From positions 1-56,712 of the forward strand of contig JAQEDR010000016.1 in NCBI GenBank assembly GCA_027669155.1: 56,712 bases of DNA, read 5' to 3'. Shown here piece after piece: positions 7,300-16,432 of the stretch; position 1 is the first letter of the stretch, and the number at the start of each line of letters is the position of its first letter. Origin of the DNA: Peptoniphilaceae bacterium AM52-5BH (lineage in GTDB: Bacteria; Bacillota; Clostridia; Tissierellales; Peptoniphilaceae). The notes under the pieces are model-generated. The model worked only from the letters and a program-made list of their open reading frames with translations. It was not told the DNA's origin and made no database searches. A program made the translations under genes and the position numbers.

Positions 7300-9288
7300 T
7301 TATTCTAAAGAATCGTCGTCTGATTCTATAGAATCTTCATTTATATTTTCTTTTTTATCTTCGGTAGATTCATCACTTTCGTGATTCTCTAGATTATTGA
7401 CATCTACATCTGTATTTTCACTTATATCGCTAGAGTCTGTCTCTATTGCCTTCTTGATTAGGATTTCCATAAACTGATCACCTGTTATGGTCTCCTCTTT
7501 TAGCAAGAAGTCTGATATTTCGTGAAGTTTATCTATATTATCCTTAAGGATTTCTATAGCTCTCATATGAGCCTGAGCGATGATTTTAGCAACTTTTTCG
7601 TCTATCTTGTTGCCTGTACCATCAGATACTATCATAGACCTTTGGCCACCTAGGTATCTTCCTTGGATTTGTTCAAGTTGCATGAAGTCAAATTCATCAT
7701 CCATACCGTATATGGTAACCATGTTTCTAGCCATAGCAGTAGCTCTTTCTATATCATTTGAAGCTCCAGTTGTCTTGGTGTTAAATATCAACTCTTCAGC
7801 CGATCTACCACCTGCAAAGGTCACTATTTCATCGAATAGCTCTTGCTTGGTCATGATATATTTCTCGTCCTTATCAACAGTCATAGTATAACCTAGGGCT
7901 CCACCAGTTCTTGGCACTATGGTAATCTTGGTTACCGGAGTCTTTTGGGTTTGGATGGCCGCTACTAGGGCGTGACCTACTTCGTGGTAGGCTATGATTT
8001 TCTTTTGATCATCGCTAATTACAGCGTTTTTCTTTTGTTGACCTGCTATTACGGTCTCGATTGATTCTTCGAGGTCTTCTTGGGTAAGCTTGTTACGGCC
8101 TTCTCTTACTGCACGAAGGGCTCCTTCGTTTACGATATTTGCAAGATCTGCACCGCTTGTACCCGCAGTTCTCTTGGCGATTTCTTCGTAGTCGATATCG
8201 TCTTCTCTTTTGATATTTTTGGCGTGAACTTTAAGGATATCTTCACGGCCCTTAAGGTCTGGTAGTTCTACTTGAACTTGTCTATCGAAACGACCTGGTC
8301 TGGTAAGGGCTGGGTCTAGGATCTCTGGTCTGTTGGTTGCTGCAAGAAGGACAACTCCTTCAGTCGCATCAAATCCATCCATCTCGTTTAGAAGTTGGTT
8401 TAGGGTTTGTTCACGTTCATCATTTCCAGAATATCCACTTACGTCACGCTTTTTACCTATAGCGTCGATCTCATCAATAAATACTATACAAGGTGCTTTT
8501 TCCTTGGCTTGTTTAAAGAGGTCACGGACCTTACTTGCACCCATACCTACGAACATTTCCACAAATTCTGAACCTGAAATTGAGAAAAATGGCACGTTAG
8601 CTTCACCTGCTACGGCCTGGGCCATTAGGGTCTTACCTGTTCCTGGAGGTCCTACTAAAAGCACTCCCTTTGGAACCTTAGCTCCTATTTCCTTGTATTT
8701 TCCTGGATTGTGGAGGAAGTCTACTATCTCACTGAGTGAGTCTTTGGCTTCTTCTTGACCTGCAACGTCCTTGAAGGTCTTTCCAGTCTTATTCTCTACA
8801 TAGATTTTGGCGTTGGACTTACCGAAGTTCATGAAGTCTCCGCCACCACGACCCCCCATGGTCTTTGTAAGAGATCTTGAGGCAAAATAGAATATTACCC
8901 AGATGAAAACTAGGGGCAATATACTTGTTAGGAATAAGGAAAGATAAGGGTTCATTCTCGTTTCAATTTCTTGGGAGAATATTAACTTATCATTTCTTTC
9001 TTTTGCCTTAAGAAGTCTATCTGTAAGGTCTGTGTCTTGCCATAGACCTGTTTCATAGGCATTTTCATCCCCATCTACCTTGGCCTTGAAGGTATATTTT
9101 TGATCATCCTTAGATACTTCTGTAACTTGATCATTTTCGATCATTTCAACAAATTGGCTGTAGGATACTTCTTTTACATCTGTCTCCTGAGCTATCGGGT
9201 TTAGCGCAAATCGTATCACTACAAATAATACTATAGCAACCAACCAATAATATAATAGAGGTTTTTTGCTTGGATTTTTCTTAGCCAT
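7300..9288 (-). CDS. ftsH: FtsH, membrane-anchored AAA+ zinc protease
   Basis: FtsH degrades misfolded membrane proteins and short-lived regulators. The 662-aa protein has an N-terminal membrane span, an extracellular domain of about 80 residues and a second span near residue 110-130. The AAA+ module follows, with Walker A GPPGTGKT, Walker [12 protein letters not shown] and the second region of homology ending [11 protein letters not shown]. The M41 protease domain has the zinc motif HEVGH. The last 45 residues are very acidic and Ser/Asn-rich, a variable tail. The start lies inside the end of the marR gene (8-bp overlap), so ftsH expression is probably set by the MarR-controlled promoter. 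Confidence 0.96.
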   Translation of the reverse strand: MAKKNPSKKPLLYYWLVAIVLFVVIRFALNPIAQETDVKEVSYSQFVEMIENDQVTEVSKDDQKYTFKAKVDGDENAYETGLWQDTDLTDRLLKAKERNDKLIFSQEIETRMNPYLSLFLTSILPLVFIWVIFYFASRSLTKTMGGRGGGDFMNFGKSNAKIYVENKTGKTFKDVAGQEEAKDSLSEIVDFLHNPGKYKEIGAKVPKGVLLVGPPGTGKTLMAQAVAGEANVPFFSISGSEFVEMFVGMGASKVRDLFKQAKEKAPCIVFIDEIDAIGKKRDVSGYSGNDEREQTLNQLLNEMDGFDATEGVVLLAATNRPEILDPALTRPGRFDRQVQVELPDLKGREDILKVHAKNIKREDDIDYEEIAKRTAGTSGADLANIVNEGALRAVREGRNKLTQEDLEESIETVIAGQQKKNAVISDDQKKIIAYHEVGHALVAAIQTQKTPVTKITIVPRTGGALGYTMTVDKDEKYIMTKQELFDEIVTFAGGRSAEELIFNTKTTGASNDIERATAMARNMVTIYGMDDEFDFMQLEQIQGRYLGGQRSMIVSDGTGNKIDEKVAKIIAQAHMRAIEILKDNIDKLHEISDFLLKEETITGDQFMEILIKKAIETDSSDISENTDVDVNNLENHESDESTEDKKENINEDSIESDDDSLE

Positions 9289-9760
9289 CTAATCCACTCC
9301 TATATATATATTTATCGAGCAGTATTTCTAGAGCTTCTAATTCATCAACTATGGTTTGTAAGTTTACATCTATTCCATCTTCTGGAATATCTTCCTTTAT
9401 TTTTTGGAAGTAGTTATCTACCATCTTTGCTGCTTTTTCTCCATCTTTTGTAAGCATCACATTAACTACTCTCTCGTCTTCTTCGCTTCTTGTCCTATTT
9501 ACAAAGCCTTGCTTTTCAAGTCTCTTGCAAATATTAGAAATATTACCTCCGGTTATGCCTATGGCCTTACCGAGGCTACCGATAGATACTGCCTTATCCC
9601 TATTTGAATAAAGGGTAATTATCATCTTTAGCTGAAGAGGGGTTATACTTAATTCATTTGCAGTATCTTGCAGTAATAAGTCGATTTTATGTGAAATTTC
9701 TCTAATCATAGAGAATATGGAATTATTAAATTCAAAAAAATCTATATGCTTTGTTGCCAT
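9281..9760 (-). CDS. MarR-family transcriptional regulator
   Basis: A 159-aa winged-helix repressor-type protein. The helical N-terminal dimerisation region (residues 1-35) is followed by the winged helix LTPLQLKMIITLYS...VSIGSLGKAIGITGGNISNICKRLEKQGFVNRTRSEEDERVVNVMLT, with the DERVV wing typical of MarR. It is first in a two-gene unit with ftsH, with an 8-bp overlap. The upstream inverted repeat across its promoter suggests autorepression. Coupling of a MarR regulator to ftsH is unusual and implies that FtsH level responds to a ligand; that is inference. Confidence 0.88.
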   Translation of the reverse strand: MATKHIDFFEFNNSIFSMIREISHKIDLLLQDTANELSITPLQLKMIITLYSNRDKAVSIGSLGKAIGITGGNISNICKRLEKQGFVNRTRSEEDERVVNVMLTKDGEKAAKMVDNYFQKIKEDIPEDGIDVNLQTIVDELEALEILLDKYIYRSGLDG

Positions 9761-9787
9761 ATCTCCTCCTAAATGTAGTATATTATT

Positions 9788-9825
9788 ATTTTACATATAA
9801 GTTAAATTTTTTCAATAAAACTTAT
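9788..9825 (-). promoter_or_regulatory. marR-ftsH promoter with candidate MarR operator
   Basis: On the - strand, TTGAAA (9815-9810) and TAAAAT (9793-9788) are separated by 16 bases. An inverted repeat ATAAGTT (9797-9803)/AACTTAT (9819-9825) spans the spacer and -35 box, and TTTACATAT occurs twice nearby (9790, 9832). The position fits autorepression by the downstream MarR protein. Confidence 0.55.
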
Positions 9826-9877
9826 TTATGCTTTACATATATTTCATACATATTTCAATATTTCGAAGAGTTTTGGC

Positions 9878-10321
9878 TTAATCGTAGTACCTTTTCATCC
9901 AAATATGTTCTATTCCACCATCATCAAAAACTTCTCCTTCTCTATGAAAACCAAAGGATGCATAATAGTCAGAGACGTATTCTTGAGCATTTATTCTAAC
10001 TTCTTTGGCATCAAGCTCCTTGTCTATATAATCCATAACTTCTGTAAGAAGTTTTCTAGCTAGAGATTTTCCTCTGAAGTTCCTGTGGGTAACTACTCTT
10101 GATATTTGATATATTTTGTTTTTTTCATCGATCTTATGTATCCTCATGTAGCAAACTACCGAATATCCTTCTTTGATAAAGGCGTGATCTGCTATATAAT
10201 CCATTGCATCGAGATTTCTCATATCCATTGATTGTTCATGAATAAAGATGTCGTTTCTTAGTTGGGCTATTTGGTATATTTCATCTCTTTCTAACTCTTC
10301 AAATTTCTTTATTTCAACCAT
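9878..10321 (-). CDS. elaA: ElaA-like GNAT N-acetyltransferase
   Basis: A 147-aa acetyltransferase of the GNAT fold. The acetyl-CoA-binding segment RNFRGKSLARKLL (R-x-x-G-x-S/A) is present, as is the ElaA-type C-terminal pattern INAQEYVSDYYASFGFHREGEVFDDGGIEHIWM. The acceptor substrate of ElaA proteins is not well established. It lies 22 bp downstream of the thioredoxin reductase gene and is the last gene of that unit; AAGGAAG precedes the ATG. The family call is good, function unknown. Confidence 0.8.
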   Translation of the reverse strand: MVEIKKFEELERDEIYQIAQLRNDIFIHEQSMDMRNLDAMDYIADHAFIKEGYSVVCYMRIHKIDEKNKIYQISRVVTHRNFRGKSLARKLLTEVMDYIDKELDAKEVRINAQEYVSDYYASFGFHREGEVFDDGGIEHIWMKRYYD

Positions 10322-10343
10322 AGGCTTCCTTTCTTTTATTTTT

Positions 10344-11207
10344 CTATTTGGACTTTATTTTTGTAATATACCTTACTGCTTCTAAGCTTGCAATTTGCCC
10401 CTGACCTACTGCCCTCATTATTTGATAGGGACTTCCTGTAACATCTCCTGCCGCAAAAAGACCCGCAATATTTGTCGCCATATTTGAGTCTACTTCTATG
10501 TGATTGTCTATCATCTTTACTGATGGAACTAGTCTTTGGGCCTTGGATGAATCTTTAATTATGAAAAATCCATCAGCCTCAATTTTTTTGCCAGACTTAA
10601 ACTCCAAAACATTGGCCCTATCACTTCCAGTAAAGCCTAGGGGAATTTCTCCTTCTATTAGGTTTATAGCAGGATCTAGGTCTATATCCTTCTTATACAT
10701 ATTGACAAAGCTAAGTTTACCTACAATTTCTGCCGTAAAGTTAGCTTCTGCAACACTTTCTTCATTGTAGCCAATAAGGACAACTTCCTTTCCCTTGTAT
10801 AAGGCTGCATCACAGGTTGCACAATAACTTACTCCCTTAGCAAAAAATTCCTCTTCGCCTGCTAGGTCTTTTTTTAGCTCTATTCCTGTTGCTAATATTA
10901 CTGCGACTGCTTCGATCATTTCTCCCGATTTAAGCATTAGAGCATGGTAGTCTCCCATAGCGTAGACAGTTTGGACTCTTTCGTCACTAAAAGTTATTTC
11001 ATAATCCTTTAGGGAGTCCTTAAATCTCTGATTTAGCTCACTCCCACTTATATCCCCAAAGCCTAGGTAGTTTTTGATAGATTCGCTCTTGGTAAGCTTA
11101 GGAGAATCCTTGCCAAAGATTATTACTGACTTATTTCTGATTTTTGCATTTAAAGCGGCGCTAAGTCCTGCTGGACCTGCGCCGATTATTGCTAGATCAT
11201 ATCTCAT
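10344..11207 (-). CDS. Thioredoxin reductase-like flavoprotein lacking NADPH motifs
   Basis: A low-molecular-weight thioredoxin-reductase fold (287 aa) with the FAD motif GAGPAGLSAALNA at residues 8-20, the redox-active CATC in SYCATCDAALYKG and the C-terminal FAD motif AAGDVTG. The second nucleotide-binding motif, normally G-G-G-x-S-A followed by HRR, is replaced by LIGYNEESVAEA and NMYKKD. That loss is the hallmark of ferredoxin-dependent or other NADPH-independent flavin thioredoxin reductases described in clostridia. The electron donor may therefore be ferredoxin (inference). The stop codon overlaps nothing and the start abuts the trxA stop, so it is paired with thioredoxin. Confidence 0.85.
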   Translation of the reverse strand: MRYDLAIIGAGPAGLSAALNAKIRNKSVIIFGKDSPKLTKSESIKNYLGFGDISGSELNQRFKDSLKDYEITFSDERVQTVYAMGDYHALMLKSGEMIEAVAVILATGIELKKDLAGEEEFFAKGVSYCATCDAALYKGKEVVLIGYNEESVAEANFTAEIVGKLSFVNMYKKDIDLDPAINLIEGEIPLGFTGSDRANVLEFKSGKKIEADGFFIIKDSSKAQRLVPSVKMIDNHIEVDSNMATNIAGLFAAGDVTGSPYQIMRAVGQGQIASLEAVRYITKIKSK

Positions 11208-11509
11208 TACTTATATTGTTCCATTTTTTCTACTATAACTTCTCTAGATTGGAAACCTACTAGGGTATCCTTTAGGACTCCATCCTTAAAAATCATAAGA
11301 GAAGGAACTGCATTTACATTGTATTGGCCTGCTATATCCTCTGACTCATCGACGTCTACGTTATATATTGTATAATCACCCTCAAGTCCCTCAAGAACTG
11401 GTCCTTGCATCTTGCATGGTCCACACCATGTAGCCGAAAAGTCTACCAAAATTAGACCCTTGCCGTTTTCTACTTCAGTTCTAAATTCATTAGAGTTTAA
11501 TCTTTTCAT
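11207..11509 (-). CDS. trxA: Thioredoxin
   Basis: A compact 100-aa thioredoxin with the active site WCGPCK at residues 28-33 and the conserved cis-proline in NAVPSLMIF. It reduces cytoplasmic disulfides and is itself reduced by the flavoprotein encoded immediately downstream, whose ATG overlaps the trxA stop region by one base. One base separates it from the upstream P-II-like gene. Confidence 0.93.
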   Translation of the reverse strand: MKRLNSNEFRTEVENGKGLILVDFSATWCGPCKMQGPVLEGLEGDYTIYNVDVDESEDIAGQYNVNAVPSLMIFKDGVLKDTLVGFQSREVIVEKMEQYK

Positions 11510-11510
11510 A

Positions 11511-12110
11511 CTATCTCCTTTGTTCTACTAATCCTGAAACTTCACTTACAGGCAGAGAATATATAATTCCATTTCCTTCCTTGTCAAGTTCCATCTCCTT
11601 ATATATTTTACCCCTAATAGCATCTTCTAATTCTTTTTTTATTAGCATTATTACTATATCTTTTTCAGGTTCAATATTCATATTCAAAAATATAGGGCTT
11701 TTAACATTTTCTGCAGATCCCCTTCCATGGACAAGAGTTGCTCCACGTGCTCCGTTATCTTGGGCGATGTGAACTGCTCTTTGACCCTCATGTCTGTCAA
11801 CTATTACATATAGACATACGTAATCCATCATATAATCCTTTCTATCAAGCGACGTTCCAAAAGCTATGCCTGTATTTACATCTTCTAACTTATCTTTAAT
11901 TTTATCAAATAAAACATCAGTTTTCTTCTCATCGAATAAGGCTGTTACTATTTCCTTTTTTGTCTTGTCTATGTGAAGTTTACTCAAAATTTTATTAGGG
12001 GCAGTCCCTTCGCCATAAAAGCAGGATATTCCAAAGGCTCCCTCTTCTTTTAGGACCTTCATGAAATGGCTTCCCTTACCCCTCGGTAAAATTATTCTTA
12101 TATATTGCAT
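11511..12110 (-). CDS. Tandem P-II-like signalling protein
   Basis: A 199-aa protein with two P-II-like ferredoxin-fold halves. The first runs from IRIILPRGKGSHFMKVLKEEGAF to about residue 95; the second has the clear P-II ligand-loop signature GARGATLVHGRGS around residues 130-142. P-II family proteins sense nucleotides or metabolites and regulate membrane transporters by direct binding. The ATG overlaps the stop of the upstream DUF1538 gene (TAATG), the usual arrangement for a P-II-like protein and its transporter. Here the transporter gene is broken, so this sensor may be orphaned. Confidence 0.75.
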   Translation of the reverse strand: MQYIRIILPRGKGSHFMKVLKEEGAFGISCFYGEGTAPNKILSKLHIDKTKKEIVTALFDEKKTDVLFDKIKDKLEDVNTGIAFGTSLDRKDYMMDYVCLYVIVDRHEGQRAVHIAQDNGARGATLVHGRGSAENVKSPIFLNMNIEPEKDIVIMLIKKELEDAIRGKIYKEMELDKEGNGIIYSLPVSEVSGLVEQRR

Positions 12111-13500
12111 TATCTTTCTCCCTTAAATAAAGCTCCTAGTATCATTATAGTTATTACAGGCATCATAGCTATGAAGGCTATTACTCCGAAACCATCAGCT
12201 ATATTTCCAGCAACTCCTTGGAAGAAGGCTAGGATAAAGGTCGCAGTCATCGGTCCTGATGCCACTCCTCCTGAGTCAAAGGCTATTCCTACAAAGATTT
12301 GTGGAACTCTTCTTTAAAGAATCAAAGATATCATAAATCCCGGTACTATGACCATCCATAGAGCAAATCCCTCGATTTTGATTCTAAAGATAGCAAGCAT
12401 CACTGCAAAGGCTACCCCTATGGATAGGGCTCTTAGGATAAGCTTTCTAGGAATAGAACCTCCCGTAACATCTTCAACCTGTTCGGATAAGACCGCTACT
12501 GCAGGTTCTGCAAGAACAACCAAAAGTCCTAATACAAAGGCTATTAGAGGAAGAAACTTAGAATCAGATAGGGCTTTTCCCATAACTCTTGCAAGCTCCA
12601 TAAATCCTCCCTCTACAGATGTTAGAAAAAGTATGAGCCCTATATAGCTATAAAGTAGTCCAATAAATATTTCCTTAAGTTCATCTTTACTAAGCTTAAA
12701 ATATTTATAATTCATTAGATAAAATACAAGAGTAATTGGAATTATAGCAAAGGAAACGTTGGTAATTGCACTTAATAAGGCTGAGCTGTGCCCTCCTTCT
12801 GCAATTTCCACATTTGTATTTCCAATTGATAAACTCATTAAAATTCCTGCTATAATGGGTCCAGCCGAAGCAATCCCTACAAGTCCAAAGGAATCATCTT
12901 CTGACATATCACCCTTTAGGGAGGCAACACCTAGTCCTAAGGATATGATAAAGGAGTGGTCATTGCTCCTGTAGTAGCCCCTGATGCGTCAAAAGCTATG
13001 GCATGGCCAAAGTTATCAGCAAATATCATAAATATGAATATGATAGAGTATATACCTATCATCAAGCTCGATAGTTTAATCTCCTTAAATATTCTGAAAA
13101 GTCCAATAGAAATCATAATCCCAACGCCAAGTGATATTATCATAACTATAAGTTGAGGAGAAAGTCCAACCGCACTAGTTATCTCATTGGCAAGTATCAA
13201 CAGATCTGGCTCTGCAACAGATATTATAAATCCAATAAATACACCAAAATAATAACTAAGATAATCGAATTAAATCTTGCGAGAAACTCTCCCATTATCG
13301 CTCCTATTTTTGATATAGACATCTCCACGCCTGTCAAAAATACCGCAAGTCCCAATATTACCCCTACACATCCTAAGAGAAAATTAACTAGTAATTTGCT
13401 CTCTACTCCTACAAAGAAATTAAGGATTAAAACTAGAAGGGCTATCGGAACAACTGCCTTCACATTGTTTTTTATTTCTTCAAAAATATATTACTCACCC
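12110..13500 (-). pseudogene. DUF1538-family membrane protein, disrupted
   Basis: Conceptual translation across three lesions gives about 460 residues of a tandem DUF1538 multi-span membrane protein. Repeat 1 includes ISVAEPDLLILANEI and repeat 2 includes VVLAEPAVAVLSEQV, each followed by a Gly-rich AFDSGG-type motif. Lesions on the - strand: a one-T shortfall in the T-run at 13246-13249, another at 12950-12952, and an in-frame TAA at 12314-12316 between MISLIL and RRVPQIFVGIAFDSGG. The 5' end also lacks a clean ATG (the T-run at 13482-13486 may be one base short). DUF1538 proteins are putative transporters usually paired with P-II-like proteins, as here. An in-frame stop plus indels favours real decay over sequencing error. 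Confidence 0.75.
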
Positions 13501-13509
13501 CATTTTTAT

Positions 13510-13547
13510 TTAAAGAAAAAGAGGCAATCAAAGGACTGTCTCTTCTT
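13510..13547 (-). terminator. Terminator downstream of pta
   Basis: On the - strand AGAGACAGTC pairs imperfectly with GATTGCCTCT around a short loop, followed by a T-rich tail. It lies 13 bases past the pta stop and just before the DUF1538 remnant. Confidence 0.65.
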
Positions 13548-13559
13548 CATAATAGCTTA

Positions 13560-14543
13560 TTAATTTACAGCTTGAGATGCTGTGATAATTGCTATTTCGT
13601 ACACGTCTTCTTCAGAACAACCTCTTGAAAGGTCGTTTACTGGTGCGTTAAGACCTTGTAGTATTGGGCCTAATGCCTTGTATCCACCAAGTCTTTGTGC
13701 TATCTTATATCCAATATTTCCTGCTTGTAGGTCTGGGAAGATGAATACATTACACTTACCAGCTACATCAGATTCTGGAGCCTTTTGAGCTGCTGTTTTT
13801 GGATCGATTGCTGCATCGAATTGGATTTCACCTTCAACCCTTAATTCTGGATCAAGCTCTAGAGCTCTTTGTTTAGCCTTAGCTACCTTTGTAGCTAAAT
13901 CGTGGTGAGCTGAGCCGTGAGTTGAGAATGATAATAATGCTACATATGGGTCCATACCAAAAGATTTAGCACTTTTTGCAGTTTCAACAGCTACTTCTGC
14001 AAGCTCATCAGATTCTAGAGTAATATTTACAGCTGTATCTGCAAATACTAATTGATTTCCATCTGGTCCAATCATCACCATAACTCCTGATACTCTATTA
14101 ACACCAGGTTTTGTTCTAATAATTTGAAGAGCTGGTCTAATTGTATCTCCTGTAGTATGAATCGCACCAGATACCATTCCGTCAGCATAGCCTGCCTTAA
14201 CTAGCAAAACTCCAAAATAGTTTACGTTTGTTTTAAGCAAGAATTCAGCTTCTTCTTTTGAAGTCTTACCTCTTCTTGCTTCAACGAAAACATCAACTAA
14301 TTTATCGAAATCTTCGAAGTATTGTGGGTTAATGATTTGTAAATCACCAAGTTTTAGACCTTCTTTGTCAGCAGTTTTTTGGATCTCTCCTTGATCTCCC
14401 AAAACTATTGGTGTAAGAAGTCCTTCTTCCTTATGTCTTAATGCAGCTGCTAGAATTCTTGGATCGCTACCTTCTGGTAAAACGATTTTTATATCCTTGC
14501 CTTCTATGGTTTTTCTTGCGTTTTCTAGTATACCTTTTGGCAT
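13560..14543 (-). CDS. pta: Phosphate acetyltransferase
   Basis: Pta converts acetyl-CoA and phosphate to acetyl phosphate, the first step of ATP-yielding acetate production in fermenting cells. The 327-aa length matches the short Pta class. Family segments visible are IVLPEGSDPRILAAA near the N-terminus, ADGMVSGAIHTTGDTIRPALQ in the middle and GPILQGLNAPVNDLSRGC near the C-terminus, which lines the CoA and phosphate sites. No ackA neighbour is present. It is a single-gene unit with its own promoter and terminator, and codon use looks biased as in a highly expressed gene. Confidence 0.95.
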   Translation of the reverse strand: MPKGILENARKTIEGKDIKIVLPEGSDPRILAAALRHKEEGLLTPIVLGDQGEIQKTADKEGLKLGDLQIINPQYFEDFDKLVDVFVEARRGKTSKEEAEFLLKTNVNYFGVLLVKAGYADGMVSGAIHTTGDTIRPALQIIRTKPGVNRVSGVMVMIGPDGNQLVFADTAVNITLESDELAEVAVETAKSAKSFGMDPYVALLSFSTHGSAHHDLATKVAKAKQRALELDPELRVEGEIQFDAAIDPKTAAQKAPESDVAGKCNVFIFPDLQAGNIGYKIAQRLGGYKALGPILQGLNAPVNDLSRGCSEEDVYEIAIITASQAVN

Positions 14544-14567
14544 TTAGTCCTCCTATTTTTTATTTCT

Positions 14568-14596
14568 ATAATATAACTATACCCATTAAATTTCAA
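14568..14596 (-). promoter_or_regulatory. pta promoter
   Basis: TTGAAA (14596-14591) and TATTAT (14573-14568) on the - strand are 17 bases apart, about 25 bp upstream of the pta ATG. Confidence 0.6.
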
Positions 14597-14616
14597 ACGT
14601 AAGCTTAGTTATTTTA

Positions 14617-15084
14617 TTAACTTTTTGCTTTATTTAATGCTTCTAGCTCATTCGTAGCTAGGTCTTTATCGCTTACTCCGTTAACAATTTCCTTTAGGTA
14701 AACTGTGGAGCCTTCGTGCGAATAAAGACTAGTCAAAATTATACCATTATGGAAATTATCAAGCAAACATAAGCTAAAAGATAAGCTTCCAGTTTGTCCA
14801 TCGAAGGCATCGAAGTTTACAACAGCCATATTGCTTACTGCTCCCATAGTAGTGTCCTTAGCTTCGATTGCTCTTTGGTCTATTGTCCTAATTTCCTTAT
14901 TTGAATTTTCTATTCTCTCGTTAATTGATACTAAAAGTTCCTCTAAGTTAACGTCTGTATTGTTTCCTCTTAGCAGATGGTCATATCTTTGCTTTTGCCT
15001 TCTTATCCTATTATTCATAGACATGATAAAGGCAAATTCAACCACAACTAAGACGAATAATATCCCTATAAATATTCCTGTCAT
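14617..15084 (-). CDS. DUF4446-family protein (par-locus associated)
   Basis: A 155-aa protein with one N-terminal membrane span (residues 2-22), a basic and coiled region, then the family core NFDAFDGQTGSLSFSLCLLDNFHNGIILTSL. DUF4446 genes are commonly found beside parAB in Firmicutes, as here, but their role is not established. The start overlaps the stop of the cyclodeaminase-like gene by one base, so it is part of the leftward cinA-parA-parB operon and probably its last gene. Confidence 0.8.
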   Translation of the reverse strand: MTGIFIGILFVLVVVEFAFIMSMNNRIRRQKQRYDHLLRGNNTDVNLEELLVSINERIENSNKEIRTIDQRAIEAKDTTMGAVSNMAVVNFDAFDGQTGSLSFSLCLLDNFHNGIILTSLYSHEGSTVYLKEIVNGVSDKDLATNELEALNKAKS

Positions 15085-15596
15085 TATTTCCTTCCTTCGA
15101 TAATTTCAACATTATTTTGATACAAATTTTCACATTTTTCTAAAACAGACTCATAGTCATAAGTCTCTTTGGTATATTTAAGATTAACTTCTATAGTTGG
15201 CATGGCAGATCTTATGGCTTCTTTTAAGAGATTATTAGCAATAATGCCATCAGATAAATTCTTACCTCTTTTTAGGATGTCAGAAAATTGATCTAGAGCT
15301 TTTAGAGAAATATCTACCATCTCTATCTGGGGCTTTGCTGCTGCTATAAAGTATTTTTCTTCAAAGTTTTTCTTCTTTATCTCTGCAATCAACTTTTTGG
15401 TCGCATCAACATCTTCTTGGATAAGTTCTGTAAGTCTTTCACTAATGAATGTTTCACATGAAACATCGCCCATCATATTAATAAGATTGACTGCCATATT
15501 AGCCACAAGTATAACAACTGCCCCTCCTCCTGGATTCGGTCTCATATTTTTAATCTCTGAAAGGAGCTTTTCTACACTCATGTCAATTATCTTCAT
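15084..15596 (-). CDS. FTCD/cyclodeaminase-like four-helix protein
   Basis: The 170-aa product matches the formiminotransferase-cyclodeaminase C-terminal family: the N-terminal PNPGGGAVVILVANMAVNLINM is its substrate-loop signature, followed by long amphipathic helices. Authentic cyclodeaminases act on formimino- or methenyl-tetrahydrofolate; this one is shorter than FchA (about 210 aa), so catalysis is uncertain. GGAGA seven bases upstream selects the start at 15596, 14 bp inside parB. A parS-like site lies in its coding sequence at 15450. Position between parB and DUF4446 is typical of related Firmicutes. Confidence 0.75.
   Translation of the reverse strand: MKIIDMSVEKLLSEIKNMRPNPGGGAVVILVANMAVNLINMMGDVSCETFISERLTELIQEDVDATKKLIAEIKKKNFEEKYFIAAAKPQIEMVDISLKALDQFSDILKRGKNLSDGIIANNLLKEAIRSAMPTIEVNLKYTKETYDYESVLEKCENLYQNNVEIIEGRK
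15450..15465. promoter_or_regulatory. parS-like site 1 (TGTTTCACATGAAACA)
   Basis: One mismatch to the consensus parS TGTTTCACGTGAAACA, and palindromic apart from the centre. Lies inside the cyclodeaminase-like gene, where it encodes V-S-C-E-T. Expected to nucleate ParB spreading. Confidence 0.9.
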
Positions 15597-16431
15597 CGCC
15601 AAGTCTCCAATAGATGTTTTCTATATCATCAACCGTAAAGCAATCTATGATCAATTTGTAGGTCTTTCCTGTTTTATCTATCTTTACCTTAGAACCCACT
15701 TTTTCCATAAATTTCTCCTCATAATCTTCTAAGAGGATTTTATCTATATCGCTTAGTCCCTTAGTTATTGCCTTCTCTTCCGAATTTTTCTTCTTACTAA
15801 TTTTCTCTGCATCTCTTACATTGATTTTTTTGTTTATAAAATCATCAAGAGTTTTCTTTCTCTCATCTTCATCTTTTATAGATAGTAGGGTCCTAGCTTG
15901 AGAGGCAGAAATTTTCCTAGCAGCTAAAGCATCAGTTTCTTCTTGGTTTAATTTCAAAAGTCTTATAGTATTAGCTATATAAGACCTAGACTTACCCATA
16001 GACTTTGCTATTTCTTCCTGAGTCATAGAAAAATCATCCATAAGTTTCTTATAAGCCTCGGCCTCTTCAAGAGCACTTAAGTCCTCTCTTTGGATATTTT
16101 CTACTAAAGAAAGGATATCAATATCTTTTTGATCAAAATCTCTAACTATAGCGTCAATTTTCTTAAGGCCAGCTTGAATACTTGCCCTATACCTTCTCTC
16201 ACCTGCTATAATTTCGTATTTTCCATTATTTTTGCTTAGTACAATAGGATTTAATAGACCATATTCCCTTATAGACTCAGCGAGTTCTTCAATATTTTCA
16301 AAATTTTTCCTTGGCTGATCGCTTCTCGCTTCTATTAGATCTATATCTATTTTTTCTATACTAGTAATGCCTTCTTCTACTTCAGGTATGAGAGCCGATA
16401 GGCCTCTGCCTAAGTTTTTTCTTCCTGTCAT
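15583..16431 (-). CDS. parB: ParB/Spo0J chromosome-partitioning CTPase
   Basis: ParB binds parS sites, spreads as a CTP-dependent clamp and organises the origin for segregation. The N-terminal LGRGLSALIPE leads into the ParB/Srx CTP-binding domain with GERRYRAS, then the helix-turn-helix TQEEIAKSMGKSRSYIANTIRLL that reads parS, then a C-terminal dimerisation region. The ATG at 16431, with AGGTG upstream, is preferred to the GTG at 16440, giving 282 aa. It directly follows parA. Five parS-like sites lie nearby. Confidence 0.95.
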   Translation of the reverse strand: MTGRKNLGRGLSALIPEVEEGITSIEKIDIDLIEARSDQPRKNFENIEELAESIREYGLLNPIVLSKNNGKYEIIAGERRYRASIQAGLKKIDAIVRDFDQKDIDILSLVENIQREDLSALEEAEAYKKLMDDFSMTQEEIAKSMGKSRSYIANTIRLLKLNQEETDALAARKISASQARTLLSIKDEDERKKTLDDFINKKINVRDAEKISKKKNSEEKAITKGLSDIDKILLEDYEEKFMEKVGSKVKIDKTGKTYKLIIDCFTVDDIENIYWRLGDEDN

Positions 16432-16432
16432 A

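Noticed and set aside
12105..13563. Plus-strand ORFs of 60-136 aa opposite the DUF1538 region
   Set aside because: Composition is a mirror of the membrane-protein codons on the other strand, and the minus-strand reading gives conserved family motifs.
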